Source: Paenibacillus sp. FSL R5-0766
GTDB lineage: Bacteria > Bacillota > Bacilli > Paenibacillales > Paenibacillaceae
DNA: 64,000 bases
Assembly: GCF_037971845.1 (NCBI RefSeq)
Contig: NZ_CP150227.1
Location: 4,774,001 to 4,838,000 of the forward strand
Direction of reading: 5' to 3'
Of the stretch, positions 45,762-55,289 are shown piece after piece. Each line of letters begins with the position of its first letter. Position 1 is the stretch's first letter. Both the position numbers and the translations under genes were made by a program. The notes under the pieces were generated by a model. The model saw only the letters and a program-made list of their open reading frames with translations, was not told the DNA's origin and made no database searches.

Positions 45762-47606
45762 TTAGGCTTTAGAAGCCATTTTGCGTTGTTTTTCTGCACG
45801 TTCACGCTCGGATTTGTTCAGGATCTTTTTACGAAGACGAATAGATTTTGGTGTAATCTCACAATATTCATCTTCATTCAGATATTCAAGCGCTTGTTCC
45901 AACGAGAAGATAATTGGAGTTTTAATTTTAACCGTATCATCTTTACCGGAAGAACGAACGTTAGTCAGTTGTTTTTCTTTGCAGATGTTAACAACGATAT
46001 CATTGTCACGTGTATGTTCGCCAACAATCATACCTTCGTAGATTTCAGTACCCGGCTCCAAGAAGAGCGTACCGCGATCTTCAACGCCCATCATGCCATA
46101 GAACGTAGATGTACCCGTTTCAGTTGAGATCAGCACGCCTTGGTGACGTCCACCCACTTGACCGGATACTACTGGAGCGTAGCTGTCAAATGCATGGTTC
46201 ATTACACCGTAACCACGAGTCAATGTCAGGAAGTTTGTGCTATATCCGATCAAACCACGTGCTGGAATCAGGAACTCCAGACGAACTTGACCACTACCTG
46301 TGTTAACCATGTTAACCATCTCTGCTTTACGTGCGCCCAGGCTCTCCATTACGGAACCCATGCTCTCTTCAGGGATATCAATCAACAAGCGCTCAACAGG
46401 TTCCATTTTCTTACCGTCAACTTCTCTTACGATAACTTCTGGTTTGGATACTTGAAGCTCATATCCTTCACGACGCATATTTTCAATCAGGATACCCAAG
46501 TGAAGCTCACCACGTCCGGAAACGATAAATGCATCAGGGCTATCCGTTTCGTCAACACGAAGGGAAACATCTGTTTCCAACTCTTTCAACAAACGCTCAC
46601 GAAGTTTACGGGAAGTTACCCATTTACCTTCACGACCTGCGAATGGACTGTTGTTCACGAGGAACGTCATTTGCAGTGTTGGCTCATCAATTTTCAGAAC
46701 TGGCAAAGCTTCCGGGTTGTTAGGGTCGGCAATGGTTTCACCAATGTTGATGTCCTTGATCCCTGCAATGGCAACGATGTCGCCTGCTCCTGCTTCTTCC
46801 GTCTCAATACGTTTGAGACCTTGGAAACCAAACAGTTTCTCGATACGTGCAGTTTTGCTCTTACCATCACGCATAATAACCGTTACCGATTGTCCTTGAC
46901 GGATCACACCGCGGTTAACACGACCAATGGCAATACGGCCAAGGTATTCATTGTAGTCCATCAAAGTAACGAGGAATTGAAGTGGCTCTTCAACATTTTC
47001 GGTAGGGTGTGGGATATGACTAACGATGGTATTGTAGATCGCCATCATGTTGTCATCTTGTTTGGCAGGATCATTATCCATGCTGGATGTTCCGTTCAAT
47101 GCGGAAGCATATACAACAGGGAATTCGAGTTGTTGATCGTTGGCACCCAGTTCAATGAACAGGTCCAATACTTCATCAATAACCTCAGTCGGACGAGCCG
47201 CTGGACGGTCAATTTTGTTTACAACAACGATTGGTGTCAGGTTATGCTCAAGTGCTTTACGAAGTACAAACTTCGTTTGTGGCATACAGCCTTCATAAGC
47301 ATCAACAACGAGCAATACACCGTCAACCATTTTCATGATACGTTCAACTTCACCACCGAAGTCGGCGTGTCCTGGTGTATCCACAATATTAATCAGGTAA
47401 TCTTTATAAGTTATAGCCGTGTTTTTGGCCAAAATCGTAATACCGCGTTCACGCTCCAAATCGTTGGAGTCCATTACGCGCTCCTGTACCGTTTCGTGAT
47501 CTCGGTAAGTACCGGATTGCTGGAGCAACTTGTCAACGAGTGTTGTTTTTCCGTGGTCGACGTGGGCAATAATCGCAATATTGCGAATGTGTTCTCTTGA
47601 ATGCAT
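45762..47606 (-). CDS. typA: Translational GTPase TypA/BipA
   Basis: 614 residues from the ATG at 47606; a TTG ten codons earlier is in frame, but family members begin near [24 protein letters not shown] motifs: AHVDHGKTT (G1), ERERGITI (G2), [12 protein letters not shown] (G3), NKIDRP (G4) and SAL (G5). Domain II, the EF-G-like domains III and V and the TypA-specific C-terminal domain follow. TypA binds 70S ribosomes and is needed for ribosome assembly or translation under cold or stress. It begins the yla-like block. Confidence 0.96.
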   Translation of the reverse strand: MHSREHIRNIAIIAHVDHGKTTLVDKLLQQSGTYRDHETVQERVMDSNDLERERGITILAKNTAITYKDYLINIVDTPGHADFGGEVERIMKMVDGVLLVVDAYEGCMPQTKFVLRKALEHNLTPIVVVNKIDRPAARPTEVIDEVLDLFIELGANDQQLEFPVVYASALNGTSSMDNDPAKQDDNMMAIYNTIVSHIPHPTENVEEPLQFLVTLMDYNEYLGRIAIGRVNRGVIRQGQSVTVIMRDGKSKTARIEKLFGFQGLKRIETEEAGAGDIVAIAGIKDINIGETIADPNNPEALPVLKIDEPTLQMTFLVNNSPFAGREGKWVTSRKLRERLLKELETDVSLRVDETDSPDAFIVSGRGELHLGILIENMRREGYELQVSKPEVIVREVDGKKMEPVERLLIDIPEESMGSVMESLGARKAEMVNMVNTGSGQVRLEFLIPARGLIGYSTNFLTLTRGYGVMNHAFDSYAPVVSGQVGGRHQGVLISTETGTSTFYGMMGVEDRGTLFLEPGTEIYEGMIVGEHTRDNDIVVNICKEKQLTNVRSSGKDDTVKIKTPIIFSLEQALEYLNEDEYCEITPKSIRLRKKILNKSERERAEKQRKMASKA

Positions 47607-47686
47607 GTTTTGTATCCATATCCTTTCCAATTTCAAATCATATCTACTTAAACTTCCCGCAATTTCGCAGGTTACTCACAAAATAA

Positions 47687-47707
47687 GCGTCGGTGATATC
47701 CCGACGC
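47687..47707 (-). promoter_or_regulatory. Hairpin in the typA leader
   Basis: GCGTCGG and CCGACGC form a perfect seven-bp stem with a seven-base loop, then TTATTTTG on the minus strand, inside the putative typA 5' leader about 80 bases before the start. It could be a weak attenuator or a stabilising structure. Confidence 0.5.
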
Positions 47708-47724
47708 ATGTCTATATCCCTTAT

Positions 47725-47752
47725 ATTATAGTTTATTATAGGTAAAAATCAA
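47725..47752 (-). promoter_or_regulatory. Putative sigma-A promoter of typA
   Basis: On the minus strand TTGATT (47752-47747), a 16-base spacer and a perfect TATAAT (47730-47725). The leader to the ATG would be about 110 bases. Confidence 0.65.
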
Positions 47753-47783
47753 GATATTTCGCACGAGAAGACCACTGGGAATG

Positions 47784-48284
47784 TTACCAGCCTCTCCCTT
47801 GACGTCCTCGTCCAAGTAATAACCAGACTCCACCCAAGATCAAAAGGACAGCAAGTACATAGATTATTCCCGTTTGCAGCAAGGTAAATCCGAAGAATAT
47901 GATGGACACCGCACCAAGGATCAAAGCTGCAGGTAACACATATTCCGGTCTTCGCCGCTCAGCCATTCCATATTCGAGCAAACCTATGGCGATCCCAAGC
48001 AAAAATGCTGGCCACAGCCTGCTCATAAGTCCAGCGCCCCATGTATTCGTTATACTGAATAAAACACCATACACCGTTAGTATGCCGGCAGGAACGAGTG
48101 ACCATGATGGTGAAATACGCGCATAATATAACGCATGAAGGGCGATGCCTGGCAGCAGGATCAGCAAAGGCCAGAAATTGCGACCAATAAATCCAAACAC
48201 GCCAAACTTGCCAAGCAGAATAATAATTCCCGCAGCTACAATAAATAGTCCAATCGCTTTTTCATTTCCTATCCTCATCATCAA
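47784..48284 (-). CDS. LiaF-like multi-pass membrane protein
   Basis: 166 residues, almost entirely hydrophobic, with about six membrane segments. The N-terminal stretch (GLFIVAAGIIILLGKFGVFGFIGRNFWPLLILLPGI in the sequence) resembles the LiaF/LiaI-like transmembrane repeat domain (DUF5668 type), and a second similar repeat seems to occupy residues 120-160. It lacks the cytoplasmic LiaF C-terminal domain. Function unknown; LiaF relatives regulate envelope-stress kinases. No two-component genes are nearby. Its start follows GAGGTGATTG. Confidence 0.72.
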   Translation of the reverse strand: MMMRIGNEKAIGLFIVAAGIIILLGKFGVFGFIGRNFWPLLILLPGIALHALYYARISPSWSLVPAGILTVYGVLFSITNTWGAGLMSRLWPAFLLGIAIGLLEYGMAERRRPEYVLPAALILGAVSIIFFGFTLLQTGIIYVLAVLLILGGVWLLLGRGRQGRGW

Positions 48285-48573
48285 TCACCTCTTATACTAT
48301 GGCTATGTACTTTATTTCTTCATAAGCGATACGCATTCCATGTTGACTGTTGATTTCCAAACCTGTAATCCTGCTACTAGTGTATCCGATGTTTCGGCAA
48401 AAAACTATACTTTATGTCGCACTTTGCGTGAGTTCTTTACCTGTATTACCCTAAAATGTGTAACTTATGACAGTCCATTGGTTGTTGTATTCAAAGTGTA
48501 TTCTCTCAACACAAAACCGCCTAAACCGGACGGTTCAGACGGTCATATGTTCAAGCTTTTAATCAAAATTATA
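48285..48573. other. Intergenic region upstream of the LiaF-like gene
   Basis: About 290 bases. Apart from the TerC terminator at its right side I see no open frame with a ribosome site and no clear promoter or repeat. Confidence 0.5.
48512..48543 (-). terminator. Terminator after the minus-strand TerC gene
   Basis: On the minus strand ACCGTCTGAACC pairs with GGTTTAGGCGGT (12 bp, two G-U pairs) around four bases, followed by TTTTG, 30 bases past the stop. Confidence 0.75.
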
Positions 48574-49233
48574 CTATGCGTTCTTACGCACAAATTTATG
48601 TGCGCCTCCAATTGCAACCACAAGACAAGCCATGGCTACGGGAAGCAGCGTATGCACCTCTGATGCCATACCTCCCAGCCATTCTCCTAACTTGGGGTCT
48701 TTCATCACCATCTCACCTGCTGTGAAGGCCAGAATGCCTGATCCGACGAATACAAGAATCGGAAATCGCTTTAACAAACCAACAATTAACCCGCTCCCCC
48801 ATACGACGATGGGGATACTGATTGCAATACCAATGACGATCAAAGCCAAATCTCCATCCGCCAAAGCCGCTATGGCCAAAACATTATCCAAGCTCATTAC
48901 AAAATCGGCAATCAGAATGGTTTGAATGGCTTTCCTGGTCGTAGAAGCTTCTCGAATATGTACCTCATCATCATTTTGAAGTAGCAGCTTTACTGCAATC
49001 CAGAGTAGCAACAGCCCACCTGCTGCTTGGATAAAAGGAATTCCCAGCAACAATACCGCTACAAAGGTTAATACACAACGCAGCAGCACCGCACCAAAAG
49101 CTCCCCACCATACCGCTTTTTTGCGTTGTATTGGTGGCAGATCCTTGCTGGCAAGCGCAATAACAACTGCATTATCTCCACTCAATACCAGATTGATCAT
49201 TAAAATTTCAGTTAAAAGCCATAGTGTATCCAT
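48574..49233 (-). CDS. TerC-family membrane protein, copy 1
   Basis: 219 residues from the ATG at 49233 (GGGGGATGAGGA upstream). About seven membrane helices carry the two acidic motifs of the TerC family: LVLSGDNAVVIALA near residue 15 and IADFVMSLDNVLAIAALA near 105, whose Asp residues sit within the membrane. Related proteins (YceF, YkoY, MeeF/MeeY) export Mn2+, often to metallate secreted enzymes. It diverges from a second TerC gene; the two share an 87-bp intergenic space. Confidence 0.88.
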   Translation of the reverse strand: MDTLWLLTEILMINLVLSGDNAVVIALASKDLPPIQRKKAVWWGAFGAVLLRCVLTFVAVLLLGIPFIQAAGGLLLLWIAVKLLLQNDDEVHIREASTTRKAIQTILIADFVMSLDNVLAIAALADGDLALIVIGIAISIPIVVWGSGLIVGLLKRFPILVFVGSGILAFTAGEMVMKDPKLGEWLGGMASEVHTLLPVAMACLVVAIGGAHKFVRKNA

Positions 49234-49320
49234 GTCCTCATCCCCCCACATTAACTTGTATGTCGGAGTTGTCCATGCTATTCTTAATGATTGAAGCGTA
49301 TATAAGGAGTGACATATCTC

Positions 49321-50031
49321 ATGGAGCTATTTAGTCCCACATTCTGGCTGGCTTTGCTGAACGTTGTCTTTATTGATCTAATTCTGGCTGGAGATAATGC
49401 CATCGTCATTGGTCTCGCAGCTCGAAATTTGCACCCTTCCGTGCAGAAAAAGGCGATTCTATATGGAACTGGCGGCGCACTTTTGATTCGAATTTTAGCA
49501 ACAGTTGTTGTTTTATGGTTGCTTAAAGTTCCGTGGCTCTTGCTTGTGGGAGGCATACTTCTGATCTGGATTGCCTATAAATTATTGGCGGATCAGGGTG
49601 ATGAACACAATGAGGTCCAGGCGGGAACTTCCTTGTGGACCGCTATTCGTACCATCGTAATCGCGGATGCAGCCATGGGATTAGATAACGTGATTGCAGT
49701 TGCTGGAGCAGCGCAGCAGCATCTCGTGCTTGTCATCCTTGGACTCCTGATTAGTGTACCTATTATCGTCTGGGGCAGTACCCTGTTTATCAAACTAATT
49801 AATCATTTTCCTTGGATCATCTATGTCGGAGCCATTGTTCTCGGGTATACGGCTTCTAATATGATCACGGAGGAACAGCGACTCTTGCCTTACTTTACTG
49901 AACATCCGGCATTGCGAATTCTCTTCATCGTTGTGGTTATTGCAGGCGTAGTCTTTGCAGGTTATCGCAAACGCTCCAGCAGTTCCAGCCACAAGGGATC
50001 TGGCGGGGAACAGCAGCGCTCCTATTCATAG
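49321..50031 (+). CDS. TerC-family membrane protein, copy 2
   Basis: 236 residues from the ATG at 49321, with AAGGAG 11 bases upstream; a GTG four codons earlier overlaps that site. The acidic membrane motifs are DLILAGDNAIVIGLAARNL and IADAAMGLDNVIAVAGAA. The tail is Ser/Lys-rich (KRSSSSSHKGSGGEQQR). Sequence differs clearly from copy 1, so they are paralogues rather than a recent duplication. A metal-export role for Mn2+ is known for the family and inferred here. Confidence 0.88.
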   Translation: MELFSPTFWLALLNVVFIDLILAGDNAIVIGLAARNLHPSVQKKAILYGTGGALLIRILATVVVLWLLKVPWLLLVGGILLIWIAYKLLADQGDEHNEVQAGTSLWTAIRTIVIADAAMGLDNVIAVAGAAQQHLVLVILGLLISVPIIVWGSTLFIKLINHFPWIIYVGAIVLGYTASNMITEEQRLLPYFTEHPALRILFIVVVIAGVVFAGYRKRSSSSSHKGSGGEQQRSYS

Positions 50032-50066
50032 GCTAAATTAAACTAAAAATTTCATCTGAATACAGC

Positions 50067-50106
50067 AAAGGACTGAACGATATTTCATCGGACAGTCCTT
50101 TTTTTG
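50067..50106 (+). terminator. Terminator after TerC copy 2
   Basis: AAAGGACTG pairs with CAGTCCTTT, with an inner CGAT/ATCG stem, followed by a T-run (50099-50105). Confidence 0.88.
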
Positions 50107-50154
50107 CAGTTAACATAGCCCTTATTATGTCAGCCATGCTAATTTTTATTGAGT

Positions 50155-51402
50155 TTAGAACCAGTCATCCTTCATGCCATTTTCTTCTGTCTGATTCGTT
50201 ACCACAGAAGTTTCACCGGCATGCAGGGTGATCGTTTCAGTTTGTTCCACCGCCTGATCCACCCATTCTGACAAATGGCTCATTGTTGATTCTATTTTAT
50301 CCACAATTCGAAGATTTGGATTGGTTGAAGGTGACTTTGGCACAAAGAGAGTACAGCAATCCTCATATGGCAAAATAGATATGTCATACGTTCCAATCTG
50401 TTTGGACAGGGTAATGATCTCCTGTTTATCCATCATAACCAGTGGTCGCAACAGTGGCAGATCCGTCGCACGACCAATGACATTCATACTCGGAAGAGTC
50501 TGACTCGCTACTTGGCCCAGGCTATCCCCGGTGATCAGTGCTAATGCCCGCTCACGCTCGGCAAGTTTGGATGCAATTCGCAGCATTGAACGTCGCATCA
50601 GCGTAATAATCAGATTATCCTGACCCAGCTGGGTAAATGCCGTTTGGATCTCCGTAAATGGAACCAGATGCAGCTTGATTGTTCCTGCATGATCAGCAAG
50701 GGCACGGGCCAAATCAATGACTTTCTCTTTGGCGCGCTCGCTTGTGAACGGGTAACTGTAAAAATGTACACATTCCACTTCAAGTCCACGGCGCATGGAA
50801 GACCAGGCTGCCACCGGGCTGTCTATTCCACCTGATAACAGTACCATCGCTTTTCCATTCGTGCCCAGTGGAAACCCACCTACTGCCGGAATGGTTTCGT
50901 TGAAAATATAGGTACCTTGATCCCGAATTTCCACTCGAAGTTCAATATCAGGTTGACGAACATCAACACTTAATTGCTGAAACTTCCGAAGGATCGGGGA
51001 ACCGACCAGATGATTCATTTCATGGGAAGAGTTCGGGAACTCTTTCCATACCCGCCTTACATTTACCTTAAATGTGGTGCCTTCTTTGAATTCATCTTCC
51101 CTTTCGTCCATAAACGCGACTGCTGTTTTCACAATCTCATCAAGCTCGGATGGAGTAACTTTAACCGGACTAATCGACATCACACCGAATACCCGCTTCA
51201 GCACCTTAATCAGTTCAGTATGTGATTCACCGCCAAGATCCACATAGACACGGCCATATTCTTTGCGAAGGGTCGCTCCTGGATAAGGTTTAAGCAAAGC
51301 TTTCACCTGTGTAATGATCGTTTTCTCAAATCGGGCACGATTTTTCCCTTTTAACATAAACTCTCCGAAACGGAGAAGCAGCATATCATATTTCATATCC
51401 AT
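50155..51402 (-). CDS. thiI: tRNA 4-thiouridine synthase ThiI
   Basis: 415 residues. N-terminal ferredoxin-like and THUMP domains (MLLLRFGEFMLKGKNRARFE; FKVNVRRVWKEFPNSSHEMNHLVG) precede the PP-loop pyrophosphatase domain with MVLLSGGIDSPVAAW. Like B. subtilis ThiI it lacks the C-terminal rhodanese domain. ThiI adenylates U8 of tRNA and inserts sulfur. Its ATG overlaps the desulfurase stop codon as TAATG, fitting a dedicated sulfur-donor pair (NifZ-ThiI in B. subtilis). The C-terminal ~20 residues are polar and extra. Confidence 0.95.
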   Translation of the reverse strand: MDMKYDMLLLRFGEFMLKGKNRARFEKTIITQVKALLKPYPGATLRKEYGRVYVDLGGESHTELIKVLKRVFGVMSISPVKVTPSELDEIVKTAVAFMDEREDEFKEGTTFKVNVRRVWKEFPNSSHEMNHLVGSPILRKFQQLSVDVRQPDIELRVEIRDQGTYIFNETIPAVGGFPLGTNGKAMVLLSGGIDSPVAAWSSMRRGLEVECVHFYSYPFTSERAKEKVIDLARALADHAGTIKLHLVPFTEIQTAFTQLGQDNLIITLMRRSMLRIASKLAERERALALITGDSLGQVASQTLPSMNVIGRATDLPLLRPLVMMDKQEIITLSKQIGTYDISILPYEDCCTLFVPKSPSTNPNLRIVDKIESTMSHLSEWVDQAVEQTETITLHAGETSVVTNQTEENGMKDDWF

Positions 51403-52550
51403 TACATCCGCCTTTCGAGGGGCCGCAACTGCGCCACCATCTGATGTAAAGCCTGTTCAAGCAAGGCTACATCTTCTTCTGTATGTTCATCTCCAAGACT
51501 AATACGCAATCCGCCAATAGCACAAGCTGCATCTCTGCCCATCGCAAGTAGAGCCCGACTCGGTTCAGCCGAACGCGAAGAACAGGCAGATTGGGTCGAT
51601 ATGGTTACGCCAAGTTGCTCCAAGGTGTGCAGCGCTACTTCTGCCTTCATCCCGGGATAGGAGAAGTGCACAATATGAGGTGCACCCTCTGGGCTACTGT
51701 TCAATTTAAATTCAGGAATAACACGTATCGTTTCCATCAATCGATCACGGAGCACCGTTGTACGCCGGGCAAAATCAACCTGATCTTCTGCTGCCATTCG
51801 CATGGCCTTTGCCATGCCTACCAGCAAGGCCACGTTTTCTGTGCCTGCTCTTAGGCCCTGCTCCTGTGATCCTCCTGACATTAGTGGCGTAAGCTCCACT
51901 CCACTTCGCACATACAGGAGACCTGCTCCCTTCGGTCCACGAATCTTGTGAGCAGACAAACTGTACAGATCTACACCCCAAGCGGCAGGTGTGGCCTTCA
52001 TTTTCCCAAAACCCTGAACACCATCCACATGGAAAAGCACCCGTGGTGCTTCCTTTTTGAGCTGTTTGCCGATTTCTGCAATCGGATGGATGGCTCCCGT
52101 TTCATTGTTTACATGCATCAGACTCACAAGCACCGTGTCGGGCCTGATCGCGTCTACAACCTGCTGAGCGTTGATCACTCCATCGGGATTCACAGGAACT
52201 AATGTCACTTCCCATCCCCACTGCTGCAATTGCATAACACTTTCATACACCGAGGCATGCTCGGTAGCCGTAGTGATGATATGTCTGCCTCGTGACTGAT
52301 AACGTAATGCCGCACCTTTTATCGCAAGATTATTACTCTCGGTTGCACCGGAAGTAAATACAATCTCCTCAGGCTTAACGCCGATTGCCGCAGCACATCC
52401 AGATCGAGCACGACGCAGCAACTGATCGGCACGCTCTCCATACCCATGGATGGAGGAAGGATTACCGAATTGTGTCTCCATAATTTCGGCCATCGTACGA
52501 ATCACATCAGGATGGGGAGGTGTGGTTGCAGCATAATCAAAATATTTCAA
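51402..52550 (-). CDS. nifZ: Cysteine desulfurase, NifZ/YrvO type
   Basis: 382 residues of the class V aminotransferase fold. MKYFDYAATTPPHPDVI starts the chain. ATEHASVYESV carries the PLP-stacking His. LSAHKIRGPKGAGLLYV holds the PLP lysine near residue 200, and the catalytic cysteine lies in TQSACSSRSAEPSRALLAMG near residue 320. It removes sulfur from cysteine as a protein persulfide and, given the one-base overlap with thiI, probably feeds tRNA thiolation. General IscS/SufS functions cannot be excluded. Confidence 0.93.
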   Translation of the reverse strand: MKYFDYAATTPPHPDVIRTMAEIMETQFGNPSSIHGYGERADQLLRRARSGCAAAIGVKPEEIVFTSGATESNNLAIKGAALRYQSRGRHIITTATEHASVYESVMQLQQWGWEVTLVPVNPDGVINAQQVVDAIRPDTVLVSLMHVNNETGAIHPIAEIGKQLKKEAPRVLFHVDGVQGFGKMKATPAAWGVDLYSLSAHKIRGPKGAGLLYVRSGVELTPLMSGGSQEQGLRAGTENVALLVGMAKAMRMAAEDQVDFARRTTVLRDRLMETIRVIPEFKLNSSPEGAPHIVHFSYPGMKAEVALHTLEQLGVTISTQSACSSRSAEPSRALLAMGRDAACAIGGLRISLGDEHTEEDVALLEQALHQMVAQLRPLERRM

Positions 52551-52629
52551 ATGAGGTTAGACCTCCCTTATCTCTTCGTTCATGAACCTACAGTGAGCAT
52601 TGTAACACGATACCAATACAACACAAAAA

Positions 52630-52668
52630 GACCAACCGGGAACAGGCGTTTCAAGCGCTACTGCTCCC
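52630..52668 (-). terminator. Terminator after the lytic transglycosylase gene
   Basis: On the minus strand GGGAGCAG and GCG pair with CGC and CTGTTCCC (small TA bulge). A T-run, TTTTT, follows eight bases later. Reasonable but imperfect. Confidence 0.55.
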
Positions 52669-52722
52669 ACATTTGATCTCATCCTGCCTATCATGTGTTT
52701 TCACAAATGTCTATCTGTGAGT

Positions 52723-53475
52723 TTAGATCACATATTTCGACTGTGCCTTCTCCACCTTGGAGATATAATTCTGTGTTTCGGAAGGCAAACGGTTAAGTAC
52801 ACTCATCAGTTCGCTATCACTAGACACGCCCAGACGTGAAACACGGCCCGGTCCTGCATTATATGCAGCAAGTGCCATCTTCACTTCTCCACCGAAACGC
52901 TGGAGCTGAAGGGAAAGATACTTCGTACCCGCATCAATGTTCTGGGCAGGATCAAATGAATTACTCACACCCAGCCCTGCAGCCGTACCATCCATTAACT
53001 GCATAAGCCCTTTGGCACCCGCGGAGGAAACGACATTTGGGTTAAAATTGGACTCTGTGTCAATGACGGCCTTGATCAATGATTCAGGAACACCGTATTT
53101 AGCACTTGCCTCGGAAATCAAAGATTCATAATCCGTAGGTACAGATGCACCGGAATCCACGATTCCTGTATTGGATGAAGATAATAAAGACCCAACGATG
53201 TTATTGGAGACAGAGGACGATCCTGCCGTATTTATATCCGGATTGTACGTGCTTCCGAGTTGCAGCCACAACAAACCATCACTGGATCTTTTGGAGACCT
53301 TAGCGGTGGAATCCGTATTACTCGTTGAATTGGCACCCGTACCTAACAGCCCGTCCATCACATTGGCGAAATCCGCTGTTGAACCAGCATCCGATTGTGA
53401 TCCACTAGTTTGGTTATTCACATTGGACAATTGCAGTTCCAACAACTGCCGCGATCCGCTTGGATCAATCTGCAT
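52723..53475 (-). CDS. Lytic transglycosylase with C-terminal SLT domain
   Basis: 250 residues. The first ~125 are Ser/Thr/Asn-rich and disordered. The SLT domain (about 130-250) contains KYGVPESLIKAVIDTESNFNPNVVS with the catalytic Glu, GAKGLMQLMDGTAAGLG, and LAAYNAGPGRVSRLG. It cleaves glycan strands to 1,6-anhydroMurNAc ends. No classical signal peptide is visible at the N-terminus, as in B. subtilis YjbJ-type enzymes, so its export route is unclear. Confidence 0.87.
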   Translation of the reverse strand: MQIDPSGSRQLLELQLSNVNNQTSGSQSDAGSTADFANVMDGLLGTGANSTSNTDSTAKVSKRSSDGLLWLQLGSTYNPDINTAGSSSVSNNIVGSLLSSSNTGIVDSGASVPTDYESLISEASAKYGVPESLIKAVIDTESNFNPNVVSSAGAKGLMQLMDGTAAGLGVSNSFDPAQNIDAGTKYLSLQLQRFGGEVKMALAAYNAGPGRVSRLGVSSDSELMSVLNRLPSETQNYISKVEKAQSKYVI

Positions 53476-53596
53476 GAGTTATACCCACTCCCGTATAATT
53501 AAGCGTATTATGACCTTATTCTACATGGTTTTACAGCAAGGTTCCATTGTTTTCAAAAAAATATATGAATCTTCCCACCTAACCTGCACATATACG

Positions 53597-53641
53597 AAAA
53601 AAACCTTCTGTAATTCACCGCATTTGGGTGAGAACAGAAGG
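53597..53641 (-). terminator. Terminator after the DUF4190-like gene
   Basis: On the minus strand CCTTCTGT and ACAGAAGG pair, with an inner TTCTCACC/GGTGAA stem, followed by seven T residues. Confidence 0.87.
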
Positions 53642-53664
53642 CTGTTGAATGAACATTTTACACT

Positions 53665-54078
53665 CTAGCGAGCAAATGGAATCATGAAAAAATAACTCAG
53701 CGTGGCTACAATACCGAGTCCAATGGACCAAGCTCCCGCTGTTTTCCGACCATTGACATATGCATAGTAACCCAGAACGGCTGCCGCTGGTCCAAGTACG
53801 ATTGACCACATGAACAAGGACGCGATGCCAAAGGCCAGCCCCATATAACCTGCGACCTTGCCTGTTGACTCCATGACACGGTCTGCCTCATGTTTCTCTG
53901 GTACAGGTTCTGAGCGTTCGGTACCTCCAGTTCTTACGACAGTCGGAGGAGCGACCTCTGCCCCGTATTCTTCCCGATGTGTTTTTCTGGGATAATCGAC
54001 GCGCATACGCTTTTTTTCACCTTCAACATTGGTTTCAGGGCGATCTTTAAAATTAAACTTATTATCGTCATTTTCCAT
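53665..54078 (-). CDS. DUF4190-like membrane protein
   Basis: 137 residues. The first ~75 are polar and charged (many Glu, Lys and Arg) and presumably cytoplasmic. Two membrane helices follow (MGLAFGIASLFMWSIVLGPAAAVLGYYAYVNGRK, then GAWSIGLGIVATLSYFFMIPFA in the sequence), the GxA...G...GYYAxxNG pattern of DUF4190 proteins. Function unknown. It lies between the lytic transglycosylase and the DUF1540 gene, which is 36 bp upstream and may be co-transcribed. Confidence 0.75.
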   Translation of the reverse strand: MENDDNKFNFKDRPETNVEGEKKRMRVDYPRKTHREEYGAEVAPPTVVRTGGTERSEPVPEKHEADRVMESTGKVAGYMGLAFGIASLFMWSIVLGPAAAVLGYYAYVNGRKTAGAWSIGLGIVATLSYFFMIPFAR

Positions 54079-54114
54079 TTGGAAGCACCTCCGTTATGAA
54101 ATAGGGATGACTGC

Positions 54115-54333
54115 TCACTTGGGTTTGAACGTGTGACAGCATGTTGCAGAGGATGTGCGTGCATGATCATGGTGATCGGAGTCAAATGTCTCACCGGCAA
54201 ATTCCTCATGCAGACGACGGGTGGCATGTTGGTCAATGTCAATCATGATGGCATCAGCTTGGCAGAAGTTGTTCTCTCCCCAAAAGTTGCAGTTGGAGAC
54301 GCTGCATTTGACTATAGGTTTGTCTTGGCTCAT
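54115..54333 (-). CDS. DUF1540-family cysteine-rich protein
   Basis: 72 residues. Four regularly placed cysteines in the first half (KCSVSNCNFWGENNFCQA) and a Cys pair near the end (SSATCCHTFKPK), with several His residues between (DSDHHDHAR), are typical of DUF1540 and suggest metal binding. Such small proteins are frequent in spore formers; no function is established. The start ATG is preceded by a GAGGTGA ribosome site. Confidence 0.82.
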   Translation of the reverse strand: MSQDKPIVKCSVSNCNFWGENNFCQADAIMIDIDQHATRRLHEEFAGETFDSDHHDHARTSSATCCHTFKPK

Positions 54334-54442
54334 TTTTTATCACCTCGACTACTATTGTCTCCTCGCCTCAAACCTGATATTCCCCCGTCAAAATGCCAGA
54401 TGATGACATGATCAACCTCGTCTGATCCTCACTGAAAACACA

Positions 54443-54468
54443 AAAAAAACCGCCACAAGGGCGGTTTC
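54443..54468 (-). terminator. Terminator after the YpuI-like gene
   Basis: On the minus strand ACCGCC and GGCGGT pair around a short loop, followed by seven or more T residues, 30 bases past the stop. Confidence 0.88.
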
Positions 54469-54499
54469 GTCCAATTTCATATTCAGGTTTAAACGTTCA

Positions 54500-55006
54500 T
54501 TAGGCGTGATTTCGTTGATTTTGCATACGGCGCTGAGTCAGGTAATCACTTTCATAATATGCCAGATCATCGCGCAATTCTTCGTACGTTTTGGAAACCT
54601 CAAGAATGACATCCCGTACTGCACGGATTGGCTTGTCACGGAAACGAATGGCATCTTGTCCTGTGTAAGCGTATCTTCCGTCTTCGGAATAACATTCATT
54701 TTTGGGATAGAAAAAGCTGTTTACGCATTGGTGATACGTATTATAAAGAGCCTTTTCGGCAAAATCGACATCAAAGTTGGCACGACGCAGCACAACGCCA
54801 AGTTTTTCGTAAGAAACTTCAGAAAAAACGAGCAAATGACGGAGATCTGAAAGAAATCCTTTGTAGAAGGCTGTTGATTCTTCCGTCTGATTCTGATCCA
54901 GTTCAGGCAAAGCATTCTCATTCAAAAATTTTTCAATCCGATCGATAGCCGGTTTTAACTTTTCCCTAGTTGACTCACATGTTTTCTGTACATTGGCTGC
55001 TGACAT
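54500..55006 (-). CDS. YpuI/DUF3907-family protein
   Basis: 168 residues, soluble and mainly helical. The stretches STAFYKGFLSDLRHLLVFSEVSYEKLGVVLRRANFDVDFAEKALYNTYHQCVNSFFYPKNE and YAYTGQDAIRFRDKPIRAVRDVILEVSKTYEELRDDLAYYE (both in the sequence) match the DUF3907/YpuI family of Bacillales. No catalytic motif is recognisable. GGGGGAG precedes the ATG. It is transcribed alone, divergent from the subtilase gene. Confidence 0.82.
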   Translation of the reverse strand: MSAANVQKTCESTREKLKPAIDRIEKFLNENALPELDQNQTEESTAFYKGFLSDLRHLLVFSEVSYEKLGVVLRRANFDVDFAEKALYNTYHQCVNSFFYPKNECYSEDGRYAYTGQDAIRFRDKPIRAVRDVILEVSKTYEELRDDLAYYESDYLTQRRMQNQRNHA

Positions 55007-55289
55007 AAAGGTAGCTCCCCCTTAAATAAGTCCTTACATATAGGTCGGCCAACGGTGGTTTTCCCCTGACCTTTGAATTCTCAGCTATAATCCTACCATA
55101 AAAAGATGACGAGCGGTATCCCTTAATCATGCTTTCCGCTTCTGCCGTTAAACATGCCTATTATACGCAGTCAGACTCGAACTCGCCTGCATAAAAATAT
55201 CCGCTTTTTCTAACGATAGATATAACCAGTGACAACGATGAAGCACTGTTAATGATTGTCCAAAATGAACGAAGGAGGTTCCATCCACC

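Noticed and set aside
46140..47600. A long plus-strand open frame (486 codons) opposite typA
   Set aside because: It mirrors typA codon structure, has a Cys/Asn/Phe-rich composition unlike real proteins, and lacks a ribosome site. typA itself is unmistakable.
49234..49320. Mn2+-sensing yybP-ykoY riboswitch before a TerC gene
   Set aside because: The 87-bp divergent gap is too short and shows none of the conserved riboswitch core.
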